Assembly (NCBI RefSeq): GCF_004798685.1
Contig: NZ_CP039291.1
Location: forward strand, 2,976,001 to 3,040,000
Length of the DNA stretch: 64,000 nucleotides
From: Cellulomonas shaoxiangyii
GTDB lineage: Bacteria; Actinomycetota; Actinomycetes; Actinomycetales; Cellulomonadaceae
Reading direction: 5' to 3'
How positions within the stretch are numbered: the stretch's first letter is position 1; every line of letters starts with the position of its first letter. Positions 25,153 through 34,719 of this stretch are shown piece after piece. The translations under genes and the position numbers were made by a program. The notes under the pieces were generated by a model that saw only the letters and a list, made by a program, of their open reading frames with translations, was not told the origin of the DNA and ran no database searches.

Positions 25153-26565
25153 TCAGCCCTGCTCGTCGCGACCGTCGGCGTCCTGCGCGTCACGCTCGAC
25201 CCGCACGCGCGTGATGCGGCGGCGGTCGACCTCGACCACGACGAGCCGGGTGCGCGCCGACGCCGCCGCGTCGTCGGCGTTGCGCTCGCCGGTGCCGGCG
25301 TCCCGGACCTCGACGCTCTCACCCACGACGGGGATGCGCCCGAGCTCGGCGAGCACGTAGCCGGCGACGGTCTCGTAGGCGCCCTCGGGCAGCGTCACAC
25401 CCGTGCGCTCCGCGAAGTCCTCGAGGGTCAGGCCCGCGTCCACCGCCTCGCCGCCCCTGGCGACCGGCACGGGGTCGTACTCGTCGACGATCTCGCCGAC
25501 CAGCTCCTCGAGCAGGTCCTCGAGCGTGACGATGCCGTCGGTGCCGCCGTACTCGTCCACGACGACGGCCATGTGCGAACCCGTGCGGCGCATGAGCGAG
25601 ATCGTCGGCAGCACCGCGTTCGTGCCGGGCAGCGACACGATCGGGCGCGTCACGTCGCCGACCGTCGTGGTCGACACCTCCTCGATCGCCTCGACGACGC
25701 CGGCGCGGCCGTGGGCGTCGGGGTCCTCGTCCGCCTCGCGCACCGCACGTGCCACCGGTGCGAGCAGGTCGCGCACGTGCACGAAGCCGACGATGTCGTC
25801 GAAGTCCTCGCCCGTGACCGGGTAGCGCGAGTACGGCAGCGCGCCGACGACGCGCGCGGCCTCCGCGATGGGCGACGCCGCCGCGAGGAACTGCACGTCG
25901 GCGCGCGGGCGCATCGTCTCGGCGAGCGAGCGGTCGCCCGCCGAGAAGACGTCGGTGATGAGGCGGCGCTCGTCCTCGGGCAGGTCGGGGTGGGTGCGGA
26001 CGAGGTCGCGCAGCTCCTCGTCGGTGATCTGCTCGCCCGTGGCCTGCGGGTCGAGGCCGAGGAGCCGCACGACCGCGTCCGTCGACCGCGAGAGCAGCCA
26101 GATCACCGGCGTCATGAGGATCGCGAAGCGGTCCAGCGGGGGCGCCACGGTGAGCGCGACCCGCTGGCTCTTCTGCATCGCGATGCGCTTCGGCGCGAGC
26201 TCGCCCAGCACCAGGGACAGGTACGCGATGACGAGCGTCAGCACGACCAGCGCGGCACCCTCCGCCGGGCCGGGGCGGAGCCCGAGCCCTTCGAACAGCG
26301 GGGCCACCGACGGCGCGAGCGCCGACGCGCCGAACGCGGCGGAGAAGAACCCGGCGACCGTCACGCCGATCTGCACCGCGGCGAGGAACCGGTTCGGGTT
26401 GCGGGCGACGGCGGCGACGCGGGCACCGCGCGCCGACTGCTTCTCGAGCTGCACGAGCTGCGACTCGCGCAGCGAGACCAGCGCCAGCTCGGTGCCGGCG
26501 AACACGCCGCCGACGAGGATGAACAGGAGCACGAGGCCGATGTCGGCCCAGATGTCGGCGGTCAT
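25153..26565 (-). CDS. CNNM/HlyC-CorC family membrane protein with CBS domains
   Basis: 470 residues. The N-terminal DUF21/CNNM membrane domain (residues 1-190; four hydrophobic segments, with FAGTELALVSLRESQL and LGELAPKRIAMQKSQRVAL as landmarks) is followed by paired CBS domains (about 210-335; ETMRPRADVQFL, then HMAVVVDEYGGTDGIVTLEDLLEELVGEIVDE). A CorC/HlyC transporter-associated domain follows (about 350-440). Such proteins were once called haemolysins; CNNM members handle Mg2+ or related ions, regulated by nucleotide binding to CBS. ATG 26565 with GGAAAGG upstream. Single gene, 86 bp upstream of ndh on the same strand. Confidence 0.9.
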   Translation of the reverse strand: MTADIWADIGLVLLFILVGGVFAGTELALVSLRESQLVQLEKQSARGARVAAVARNPNRFLAAVQIGVTVAGFFSAAFGASALAPSVAPLFEGLGLRPGPAEGAALVVLTLVIAYLSLVLGELAPKRIAMQKSQRVALTVAPPLDRFAILMTPVIWLLSRSTDAVVRLLGLDPQATGEQITDEELRDLVRTHPDLPEDERRLITDVFSAGDRSLAETMRPRADVQFLAAASPIAEAARVVGALPYSRYPVTGEDFDDIVGFVHVRDLLAPVARAVREADEDPDAHGRAGVVEAIEEVSTTTVGDVTRPIVSLPGTNAVLPTISLMRRTGSHMAVVVDEYGGTDGIVTLEDLLEELVGEIVDEYDPVPVARGGEAVDAGLTLEDFAERTGVTLPEGAYETVAGYVLAELGRIPVVGESVEVRDAGTGERNADDAAASARTRLVVVEVDRRRITRVRVERDAQDADGRDEQG

Positions 26566-26767
26566 GGCCTTTCCGGGGTGGAGGACGGGCTTCCAGCCTA
26601 GGGAAACACCCGTCGGCCGCATCCCGTTCCCCGCGCCACCCGCGCCGGGCGGCGCAGGGCCGGCGCCGGTCGTCGGCCGCCCGTGTCGAGGTCCTGGGTA
26701 CCTCGACTTCGGCCTCGGTCGTTCGGCCACCTCGCGATGACCGCCGGGGCAGCAGCCCCGTGACGCG

Positions 26768-26802
26768 GCGCGGCACCGTGGCGATCCGCCACGGTGCCGC
26801 GC
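26768..26802 (-). terminator. Terminator after the ricin-like lectin gene
   Basis: GCGCGGCACCGTGGCG (26768-26783), loop ATC, perfect complement 26787-26802: a 16-bp stem with a 3-nt loop. The hairpin lies 17-51 bp downstream of the lectin stop. Confidence 0.85.
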
Positions 26803-26818
26803 ACTCGCGCCTCCAGGG

Positions 26819-27277
26819 TCAGACGGTCGCCAGCGACGACCAGACCTCGTTGGGGCTGTTGGTGCAGGCTCCCCAGGTGAGTGTGGCCGTGCGGAAGTCC
26901 TCGATGCAGCCCATGCCCCAGTCGAGCTGGTGGATACGGCCGTCGCTGGTCTGTCCCCAGCGCACCAGCAGGCCGCTGTCGCAGGCCGCGACGAAGATCC
27001 CGGAGGAGCTGCCGGTGGCGAGGCACCGGCCGTCCGGGGTGCGGATGGTCTGGTCCGCCGCCGAGTAGACCCAGCGCTGCGTGGCCGAGCCGTTGCACTT
27101 CGTGGTGAACGCCGCCACCGGCCGCTCGGGGTGCTCCCGGCGGTCGATGCACAGTCCGGTGTCCTTGTTGCGCAGCTCGCTGCCGGGAGCGGCGGCCTGG
27201 GCCGGCTGTACCGCGCCGAACAGGCTCAAGGCCAGCAGGGCGGATGCCGCCAGGGTCGAGATGATCTTTCGCACCAT
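26819..27277 (-). CDS. Small secreted ricin-type beta-trefoil lectin-like protein
   Basis: 152 residues. A Sec signal peptide (KIISTLAASALLALSLFGAV...AQA) precedes one beta-trefoil-sized domain of about 120 residues. Ricin-type features are the repeated Q/W pattern (TQRWVYS, VRWGQTS, NEVWSS), LRNKDTGLCID at the start of the first lobe and DGRCLATG in the second, with paired cysteines. Such domains bind galactose- or xylose-containing glycans, usually as part of an enzyme; here the lectin is free-standing. ATG 27277 has AAGGAGC upstream. The first 30 codons include AAG, ATC, and TTT choices less GC-biased than the neighbours. Function beyond sugar binding is unknown. Confidence 0.75.
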   Translation of the reverse strand: MVRKIISTLAASALLALSLFGAVQPAQAAAPGSELRNKDTGLCIDRREHPERPVAAFTTKCNGSATQRWVYSAADQTIRTPDGRCLATGSSSGIFVAACDSGLLVRWGQTSDGRIHQLDWGMGCIEDFRTATLTWGACTNSPNEVWSSLATV

Positions 27278-27434
27278 CGTCGGGCTCCTTCTCGCGAGGC
27301 TGAGTTCGGACCGTGGCGCCGACGCCCTGCGACGTCGGCGCCGACGTCGATCTGTGGAGATAGTGGAACTTTGCACCACTTCGGACATCCCCACAAGCCC
27401 GGCAAGCCCCGCGCCGGCGCCGGTCGTCCCCCGC

Positions 27435-28676
27435 TCAGCCGCCCGGCGCCGGCTCGGGCACCGCGTCCGCCGGCGCGACGGGCGCGTCGGGCGCGGGCGG
27501 CGCACCGGCGTCGCCGGCCGGGGCGGTCGCCCCCGGGTCCCCCTCGCCGGCCGACGGGCCGGGCGTCGGCGTCGCGGCGTCCTCGGTCGCGGCGTCCTCG
27601 GTCGCGTCGTCCTCGGTCGCGGCGGGACCCCACGCGGTCACGGCCAGCGCCTGGTCGAACGGCCAGGCCGGCGCCAGGAGGTCGTCCTCCGCACCGGGCC
27701 GCAGCGCCAGGTCGCCCGCCCACTCGTCGGTGTCGACGGCGCTCGACGGTGCGGTCCACAGCGGGTACGCGTTCCACCGGAGCGCGCCGCCGACGCCCGG
27801 CGCGCCGACGCGGTAGGCCACCTCGGAGTCGTCGTCGAGCCAGACGGTCCCCTGCCTGCCCAGCTCCCCGGCGTACCGCTCCGTGACCACCGGCCGCCCC
27901 TCCTGGTCCACGATCTGCGCGCCCTGCACGGGCCTGCCGTCGGCGTCGTAGACGAACAGGTTGGTCGCGGTCTCGCCGTCGACCACGACGCCGTCCACCG
28001 GCGCGGTGTCCAGCACCGCCTGCAGCTGCGCCTCCTGCTGCCGGTCCGCGGCCGGCAGCCACAGGAGCAGCACGGCGGCCGCCACGGCGCCGACCGCGCT
28101 GACCAGCGTCGCGACCGCGTGCCAGCGCCCGCGCACCACCCAGTGCCCGCGGCCCCACTGCACGCTCGCGACGACGGCCGCGGCGAGCACGACCCAGCCC
28201 ACGAGACCGGAGGGCAGCCACCACGGCTCGGGCGGCTCGGCCCCGACCGACCGGAGCACGAGCTGGGCCAGCGCCCAGCCCCGCAGCAGCCACCCGGCGG
28301 GTCGCAGCGCCACGAGCACCTCCTCGACGGGGAGCCAGCCGCGCTTGGCGCGCAGCGAGGCGAGCACCGCGTCGTCGATCGCGAAGGCCTCGCGCCACCG
28401 GCCGGCGAGCGCGTCCCGGACCGGGTGACGCCGGCCTGCGGGTGCCAGCCCCGCGGCGGCGCGCAGCTCGGCCGCGTACGCCTCCGGCGTGCCGAACTCC
28501 TCCACCAGCCCGCCGCTGTGCGCGCGGCCGTCGTCCGCGAGCGCGTCGGCGAGATTCGCCTCGAGCCCGTCCGTCAGGTCGTCCACCTGGTCCGCGCCGA
28601 GGTCGGCGAGGGCCGCCCGCACCCGGGCGGCGTAGTGGGCGACGTCCTGCGCCACACCGGCGTCCAGCACGCTCAT
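27435..28676 (-). CDS. Membrane protein with HAAS/DUF1700-like N-terminus, partner of PadR
   Basis: 413 residues. The N-terminal about 100 residues are helical and acidic (LADLGADQVDDLTDGLEANLADAL, then EEFGTPEAYAAELRAAAGL), as in HAAS-domain proteins that are regularly encoded beside PadR repressors. Three to four hydrophobic segments occupy about 130-220. The remaining about 190 residues form a soluble domain (NLFVYDADGRPVQGAQIVDQEGRPV..., YPLWTAPSS) ending in an Ala/Asp/Pro-rich tail with DNA-level repeats. The start overlaps the padR stop by 4 bp. By family precedent PadR controls the pair; the role of the membrane protein is unknown. Confidence 0.75.
   Translation of the reverse strand: MSVLDAGVAQDVAHYAARVRAALADLGADQVDDLTDGLEANLADALADDGRAHSGGLVEEFGTPEAYAAELRAAAGLAPAGRRHPVRDALAGRWREAFAIDDAVLASLRAKRGWLPVEEVLVALRPAGWLLRGWALAQLVLRSVGAEPPEPWWLPSGLVGWVVLAAAVVASVQWGRGHWVVRGRWHAVATLVSAVGAVAAAVLLLWLPAADRQQEAQLQAVLDTAPVDGVVVDGETATNLFVYDADGRPVQGAQIVDQEGRPVVTERYAGELGRQGTVWLDDDSEVAYRVGAPGVGGALRWNAYPLWTAPSSAVDTDEWAGDLALRPGAEDDLLAPAWPFDQALAVTAWGPAATEDDATEDAATEDAATPTPGPSAGEGDPGATAPAGDAGAPPAPDAPVAPADAVPEPAPGG
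27568..27622 (-). repeat. 15-bp-type tandem repeats in the C-terminal tail of the PadR-linked membrane protein
   Basis: GTCCTCGGTCGCG recurs three times at about 15-bp spacing and encodes repeated Ala-Thr-Glu-Asp units. The repeat is in frame. Confidence 0.6.
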
Positions 28677-29002
28677 CGTCCTGCCTCCGTCCCGAGCAGG
28701 CGCGACATCGTGCCCGCGAACTCGTCCCAGTCCTTGCGCTGCGCGTCGAGCATCGCCCGGCCCTGCGCGTTGATCCCGTAGTACTTGCGGTGCGGCCCCT
28801 CGTCGCTGGGCACGACGTACGACGTCAGCGCCCCCGACGAGTAGAGCCGTCGGAGCGTGCCGTAGACGGACGCGTCCCCGACCTCCTCGATGCCCGCGGC
28901 GCGCAGGCGCCGCACGACGTCGTAGCCGTACCCGTCCTCGTCGGCGACCACGGCGAGCACCGCGACGTCGAGCACCCCCTTGAGCAGCTGCGTGGTGTCC
29001 AC
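28673..29002 (-). CDS. PadR-family transcriptional regulator
   Basis: 109 residues. Winged-helix PadR domain: TTQLLKGVLDVAVLAVVADEDGYGYDVVRRL, then GDASVYGTLRRLYSSGAL with the recognition helix, and the wing GPHRKYYGINAQGRAML. GTG 29002 has GGAGG at the right distance; longer upstream readings have no similarity. The stop overlaps the start of the HAAS-like membrane protein gene, a typical pairing. Small PadR-s1 type, likely an autorepressor of the two-gene operon; inducer unknown. Confidence 0.9.
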   Translation of the reverse strand: MDTTQLLKGVLDVAVLAVVADEDGYGYDVVRRLRAAGIEEVGDASVYGTLRRLYSSGALTSYVVPSDEGPHRKYYGINAQGRAMLDAQRKDWDEFAGTMSRLLGTEAGR

Positions 29003-29235
29003 GCGACCTCCGCTCCCCCGCTCCCGCGGGACGTGTGGTGCGGGCGCCCCTCCGGCGCCCGCGGCTCGCACACTACTGTGCAGAACGCAGTACCGTCCAG
29101 ACCGACACACCGGACGGTGCGCCGGGTGCGGGGCAACCCGCCCGACGCTGCCCCCGCCGCACCGTTCCCCTCCCGCCCACGCAAGCCCGCCGGTCCTGGC
29201 ACCGCGGTCCCCGCGCACGCCCGTCACCAGCCCAC

Positions 29236-29313
29236 CGCACGCAGCGAGTTCGCCGGTTGTGCACCCAGGTCGCCGGGCACGACCGGCGACCTCGGCGCAG
29301 AAGTGACGAACTC
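29236..29313. repeat. Nested inverted repeat
   Basis: Inner arms AGGTCGCCGG (29267-29276) and CCGGCGACCT (29283-29292) with a 6-nt loop lie within outer arms GAGTTCG (29236-29242) and CGAACTC (29307-29313). It is too far from either stop codon for a simple terminator. Confidence 0.6.
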
Positions 29314-29413
29314 GGCGAGCGGGCGTCCGCACGCGCCGCTTCCTTGGCCGTGCCCGGCCGGCACACCGTTGCGGCGACCGCGCCCCGATGCCCCGGCGCC
29401 GCCTGCGCGGCGC

Positions 29414-29483
29414 GCTCGTCGCTCGTGCGGCGAGCCGTCGCCAGGTGCCGAGCTCGTCACTCGTGCGGCGAGCTCGTCACTCG
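29414..29483. repeat. Direct repeats of a ~20-bp GC-rich unit
   Basis: A 22-bp sequence beginning GCTCGTC occurs at 29414-29435 and 29452-29473 with one mismatch. A 15-mer CGAGCTCGTCACTCG occurs at 29449-29463 and 29469-29483. A related copy in inverted orientation (GTGACGAACTCGGCGAG) lies at about 29304-29319. Confidence 0.55.
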
Positions 29484-29557
29484 GGAGGGACGAGGTCGCG
29501 CCGGGCCGACGAGGTCGCGGGGTCGACGGGGTCGTGGACGGACGGGCAGCGGCCGCC

Positions 29558-30511
29558 TCAGCGCTCCGCGACGCTCCAGGCGATGCCGTCGAGGATGTCG
29601 TGCTCCGAGGTCACGACGTGCGTGAGCGCACCGCCGGCCGCGGCGACCTCGTCGCGCACGCGCCGGACGACCTCGCGCCACACGAGCGCGCCCGCGCCGA
29701 TCACGTCGACGCGGCCCGGGTGCAGGTACGGCAGGGCCGCGCGCTGGTCACGCGGGGCCCGCAGGAGGTCGTCGCACGCGGTGAGCACGTCCGCCACCGG
29801 CAGGCGCGAGCCGTCGATGCGGTCGCGGCTGTACGCCGGCAGGCGCAGCGCGTGCGCGGTGATGGTCGTGACGGACCCCGCCAGGCCGACCAGTGTCGCG
29901 GCGCGGCCGAGGGGCACGACGGCCGCGGCCGCGTCGAGGGCCGCGCGGACGTCGGCCGTGGCCGCGGCCACCTCGTCCTCGGTCGGGGGGTCCGTGTGGA
30001 GGTGGCGCTCGGTCATGCGGACGGAGCCGACGTCCATCGAGAGGGCAGCCTCCGGCGCGTCGGTGCCGAGCACGAGCTCGGTCGACCCGCCGCCGAGGTC
30101 GACGACGAGGAACGGCGCGTCGAACCGCCCCGCGAGCACGCCGGTGGCGCCGCGGAACGAGAGCCGGGCCTCCTCGTCGCCCCCGACGACCTCCGGGGCG
30201 ACGCCGAGCGCGTCCTGCACGCCCTGCACGAAGTCGGCGCGGTTCTCGGCGTCGCGCGTCGCCGACGTCGCGACGAACCGCACCGCCTCGACGCCGAGCT
30301 CGGTGCACACGTCGTGGTACCGGCGCGCGGCGTCCAGCGTGCGGGCCAGTGCCTCGGGCGCGAGCCGGCCGGTGCGGTCGACGCCCTGGCCGAGGCGCAC
30401 GACCTCGTTGCGGCGGTCCAGGTCGACGAGCGTGCCGGCCTCCGGGTCGACGTCCGCGACGAGCAGACGGATGGAGTTGGTCCCGCAGTCGATGGCAGCC
30501 ACACGCGTCAC
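29558..30511 (-). CDS. ppx: Exopolyphosphatase / guanosine pentaphosphate phosphohydrolase (Ppx/GppA)
   Basis: 317 residues, the length of actinobacterial short Ppx proteins. Acetate kinase/Hsp70-fold motifs: DCGTNSIRLLVAD (8-20, phosphate 1), ATSATRDAENR (81-91), DLGGGSTELVL (138-148, phosphate 2) and GLAGSVTTITA. It hydrolyses polyphosphate or pppGpp and so links phosphate storage to the stringent response. GTG 30511 was chosen because the ATG a few codons upstream runs into TGA. Downstream of the DUF501 gene in the conserved eno-ftsB-DUF501-ppx series. Confidence 0.92.
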   Translation of the reverse strand: MTRVAAIDCGTNSIRLLVADVDPEAGTLVDLDRRNEVVRLGQGVDRTGRLAPEALARTLDAARRYHDVCTELGVEAVRFVATSATRDAENRADFVQGVQDALGVAPEVVGGDEEARLSFRGATGVLAGRFDAPFLVVDLGGGSTELVLGTDAPEAALSMDVGSVRMTERHLHTDPPTEDEVAAATADVRAALDAAAAVVPLGRAATLVGLAGSVTTITAHALRLPAYSRDRIDGSRLPVADVLTACDDLLRAPRDQRAALPYLHPGRVDVIGAGALVWREVVRRVRDEVAAAGGALTHVVTSEHDILDGIAWSVAER

Positions 30512-30579
30512 GCGCTCATCGTGTCATCCCGCCGGACCCGCGACGTGCGGCGAGCACGCCTCCCCCGGCGTGCCGGGCG

Positions 30580-31155
30580 TCAGCAGCTGCAGCGGTCCGG
30601 GCGCCACCGGTCGGCGATCATCGCGAGCACCTCGTCGCCCACCGGGTTGACGCCCGGGCCGGCGGCCAGCGCGTGCGCGACGAGCACGTGCAGGCACTTC
30701 ACGCGGTGCGGCATGCCGCCCGCGGAGATGCCCGCGATCTCCGGCACGTGCGCGATCGCCTCGCGGTCGGCGAGGTACGCCTCGTGCGCGCGTCGGTGGC
30801 CCGCGGCCAGCTCCTCGTCCTCCGCCAGCCGCGCGGTGAGCTCCTTCATGTACCCGCCCGCCTCGACGGTGCTCACCGCCGCGACTGCCTGCGGGCTCGT
30901 CAGGTAGTACGTGGTCGGGAAGGGCGTGCCGTCGTCGAGCCGCGGCGCCGTGCGCACCACCAGGGGCCGCCCGCACACGCACCGTGCGGCGACGCCCACG
31001 ACGCCCCGCGGCGGGCGGCCCAGCTGCTCGGTGAGCACCTCGACGTCGCGCGGCGTCACGTCGGCCGCGGCCGGCGCCGGTGCGGCGGGCGCGCCGGCGG
31101 ACGGGCCGGGCGTGTCGCGGTGCGCGGTCGGGTCGGGGAGGTCTGCAGCGGGCAC
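30580..31155 (-). CDS. DUF501 domain protein
   Basis: 191 residues. After a 35-residue Ala/Pro-rich leader the DUF501 domain runs from DVEVLTEQLGRPPRGV to the end. RCVCGRPLVVRTAPRLDDGTPFPTTYYLT carries two of the conserved cysteines, and HRVKCLHVLVAHALAAGPGVNPVGDEVL is the family's invariant segment with a third cysteine. The C-terminal RCSC adds two more cysteines, so metal binding is possible. No biochemical function is established for the family, but it is nearly always found between ftsB and ppx in actinobacteria. GTG start with AGGAA upstream. Confidence 0.9.
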   Translation of the reverse strand: MPAADLPDPTAHRDTPGPSAGAPAAPAPAAADVTPRDVEVLTEQLGRPPRGVVGVAARCVCGRPLVVRTAPRLDDGTPFPTTYYLTSPQAVAAVSTVEAGGYMKELTARLAEDEELAAGHRRAHEAYLADREAIAHVPEIAGISAGGMPHRVKCLHVLVAHALAAGPGVNPVGDEVLAMIADRWRPDRCSC

Positions 31156-31274
31156 GGCGGTTCCTGTCGTGGGACGAGGTGCGGGGACGACCGTCCATTG
31201 TCGCCGACGGACGCGGCGCCGGGCACGCCGGTGGCCGCGGGTTCGAGGCGCGGCCGCGGGTGCCGCGCCGGCGC

Positions 31275-32123
31275 TCAGGGCGTCGGGGCCGCGGGGTCCA
31301 GCACGGCGGCGTCGCGCGCCGGGTCGGCCGCGCCGGCGCCCGGCCCGCCGTCGGTCGGCTCGACCCCGGTCGGCGGCACACCGGCCGGCTCCGCGTCCGC
31401 GGGGGCCTCACCTGCCAGGCGCACCGAGTCCCACACCGTGCTGTACCAGGGCCGCGTCGAGCCCGCCGCCTCGCCGACGGCTCCCTGCTCGACGACGGGC
31501 ACGTCGGGCACCGTCTCGGGGTCGACGACGCGGAAGGCCGTCTCCCCCGGCATGACGAACGACAGCCGCTCGCGGGCCTGCGCCACCACGTACGCGGGAT
31601 CGTCCCAGCGGCGCAGCTCGGCCTCGAGGTCGTCGTTCTGCGCCACGGCGGCGTCCCGCTCCGCACGCAGCTGCTCCACCTCGGCGCGGTGCTGCACGAA
31701 CGAGGACAGCGTCGGGTAGACGAGCACGAAGGCGATGAGCACGACCAGGGAGAACACCATGGTGCGGACCGTGAACATGCGCGGGACGCGTACCTGCGAC
31801 GCCGCCGCACGGGGGGTGCCGCGCGGGGGCGTGCCGGAGCGTCCGCCGGCCCCGGACGAGCCCGGCGGCCGCCCGGCGGGGCGGTTGGCCCCCGGCCGGC
31901 TCGTGGCCCCGGGGCCGGGCGCGACCTTGGGCACCGGACCCGACCGCGGCGCGGCCGGCCGAGACGGGCGCGGCGTGGAGGGGCGCGGCGTGGACGGGCG
32001 CCCGGCAGCCGGGCGCGACCCGCCCGTGCGGCCGGCCTGCGGAACGGGCCCGGACGGCGTCTGCTCGCGCGGCGACCCGCGGCCCGGGCCACCGGGCGCG
32101 ACGGGACGACGGGGCGCGGGCAT
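31275..32123 (-). CDS. FtsB/DivIC-family septum formation initiator
   Basis: 282 residues. Residues 1-115 are a Pro/Arg/Ser-rich cytoplasmic region (GRPSTPRPSTPRPSR), 122-142 a membrane helix, 145-172 a coiled coil (HRAEVEQLRAERDAAVAQ), followed by DDPAYVVAQARERLSFVMPGE, the DivIC signature. The C-terminal 80 residues are Pro/Asp-rich. FtsB works with FtsL and FtsQ in the divisome to activate septal peptidoglycan synthesis. Longer than the usual ~100-230 residues because of the two low-complexity ends. ATG 32123 lacks a clear ribosome-binding site; an ATG at 32234 is the alternative. Follows eno on the same strand. Confidence 0.88.
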   Translation of the reverse strand: MPAPRRPVAPGGPGRGSPREQTPSGPVPQAGRTGGSRPAAGRPSTPRPSTPRPSRPAAPRSGPVPKVAPGPGATSRPGANRPAGRPPGSSGAGGRSGTPPRGTPRAAASQVRVPRMFTVRTMVFSLVVLIAFVLVYPTLSSFVQHRAEVEQLRAERDAAVAQNDDLEAELRRWDDPAYVVAQARERLSFVMPGETAFRVVDPETVPDVPVVEQGAVGEAAGSTRPWYSTVWDSVRLAGEAPADAEPAGVPPTGVEPTDGGPGAGAADPARDAAVLDPAAPTP

Positions 32124-32269
32124 GCCGACGATTGTGCGCCCGTCCCCGGTGATCCGCCGGGACGCCGCGCCCGGCGCGGGACGTCGCCACGGAACCTCCA
32201 CGACCGGCTCCACCGGCACCCGCGCCGCGCGCACGACCCCCCGCCGACGCGCCCCGGCCCGGACACGCC

Positions 32270-32304
32270 GACGCCCGGCCCGCCACGAGGGCGGGCCGGG
32301 CGTC
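32270..32304 (-). terminator. Terminator after enolase
   Basis: GACGCCCGGCCCGCC (32270-32284), loop ACGAG, perfect complement 32290-32304. It lies 26 bp past the eno stop and before ftsB. Confidence 0.85.
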
Positions 32305-32329
32305 GGTCAGGTCCGGCGTCCTGCGGACG

Positions 32330-33643
<1,314 letters not shown>

Positions 33644-33739
33644 TCAGCCTAGTCGTGACCTGCAGGACCGCCCGGGGGACCTTCGACCGGTGGACGGAAC
33701 GCCCGTGACCAGCACCGACGCGGGTGCGACGATCGGGGC

Positions 33740-34642
33740 GTGCACGCACGCGACGCGACCGGCGCCCCACCGCCCGGCGCACCGTCCCCGGGCCCTGCGC
33801 CGGCGCGGCTCGCGTCGGTCGTCACCCGCCTGCGCGCGGCCGGGTGCGTGTTCGCGGAGGACGAGGCCGCGCTGCTGCTCGCGGCGGCGCTGGCGGCGGG
33901 GCGGCACGGGACGACGGCCGCCGACGGCACGGTCCGCACGGCGCCCTCCCCCGCCACGGCCGACGAGGTCCTCGAGGGCCTGGTCGCGCGGCGCGTCACC
34001 GGCGAGCCGCTGGAGACGGTGCTGGGCTGGGTCGGGTTCGCGGGGCTGCGGCTGGCGGTGGGCGCCGGGGTGTTCGTGCCGCGCCGCCGCACCGAGCTGC
34101 TCGCGCGCACCGCGGTGCGACTGGCCCGTGGTGCCCGCCCGTCGCCCGTGGTGGTCGAGGCCTGCTGCGGCGTCGCTCCCGTCGCGACGCTCGTGGCGCA
34201 CGAGGTGCCGGGCGCCGACGTGCACGCGGCGGACCTGGACCCCGCGGCCACGGGGTGGGCGGCCCGCAACCTGGCGGGCCGTGGCCGCGTGTGGACGGGC
34301 GACCTCCTCGACCCGCTCCCCGGCACCCTGCGGGGGCGGGTCGACGTGCTCGTCGCGAACGCGCCCTACGTGCCCCACGCCGCGATCGCGACCATGCCGC
34401 CCGAGGCGCGCGAGCACGAGCCGCACGTGGCGCTCGACGGCGGTCCGGACGGCGTCGCGGTGCAGCGCCGGCTGCTCGCGGCCGCGCCGGCGTGGGTGCG
34501 AGCCGGCGGGCACGTGCTGGTGGAGACGAGCGTGCGGCAGGCGCCGCTCACGCGCGCGGCGTGCCCGCCCGGCTGGACGGTCGACGTGCTGCGCGACGAC
34601 GACGTGGACGGCACGGTCGTCGTGGCGCGGCGGCCGGGCTGA
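33740..34642 (+). CDS. PrmC/HemK-like N5-glutamine methyltransferase family protein
   Basis: 300 residues. N-terminal helical domain (about 20-100; VTGEPLETVLGWVGFAGL) and a Rossmann SAM-binding domain with VVVEACCGVAPVATLVA (motif I) and DVLVANAPYVP. In release-factor methyltransferases the catalytic motif is NPPY; here it reads NAPY (207-210), as in a divergent subgroup annotated 'putative protein N5-glutamine methyltransferase'. The target is therefore uncertain, and the true prmC is probably elsewhere. GTG start, divergent from eno. Confidence 0.82.
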   Translation: MHARDATGAPPPGAPSPGPAPARLASVVTRLRAAGCVFAEDEAALLLAAALAAGRHGTTAADGTVRTAPSPATADEVLEGLVARRVTGEPLETVLGWVGFAGLRLAVGAGVFVPRRRTELLARTAVRLARGARPSPVVVEACCGVAPVATLVAHEVPGADVHAADLDPAATGWAARNLAGRGRVWTGDLLDPLPGTLRGRVDVLVANAPYVPHAAIATMPPEAREHEPHVALDGGPDGVAVQRRLLAAAPAWVRAGGHVLVETSVRQAPLTRAACPPGWTVDVLRDDDVDGTVVVARRPG

Positions 34643-34668
34643 GCCGGCCAGGCTGAGTCCGCCCGGTG

Positions 34669-34685
34669 AGTCCGCGGGCCGGACT
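34669..34685. terminator. Weak hairpin between the methyltransferase and xylanase genes
   Basis: AGTCCG (34669-34674) and CGGACT (34680-34685) with a 5-nt loop, between convergent genes. Only 6 bp, so tentative. Confidence 0.35.
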
Positions 34686-34719
34686 GTCCAGACGAGGGCC
34701 GGCTCCCGGAGGGGCGTGG

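Larger units (their letters stand above)
29003..29557. other. 555-bp intergenic region rich in repeats, no gene seen
   Basis: Between padR and ppx (both on the minus strand). Open frames exist on both strands but none resembles a protein. It contains the padR promoter region, a nested inverted repeat (29236-29313) and related direct repeats (29414-29483), listed separately. Confidence 0.6.

Noticed and set aside
27361..27383. AGTGG...CCACT inverted repeat upstream of the ricin-like gene
   Set aside because: Only 5-bp arms; too short to claim as an operator without comparison data.
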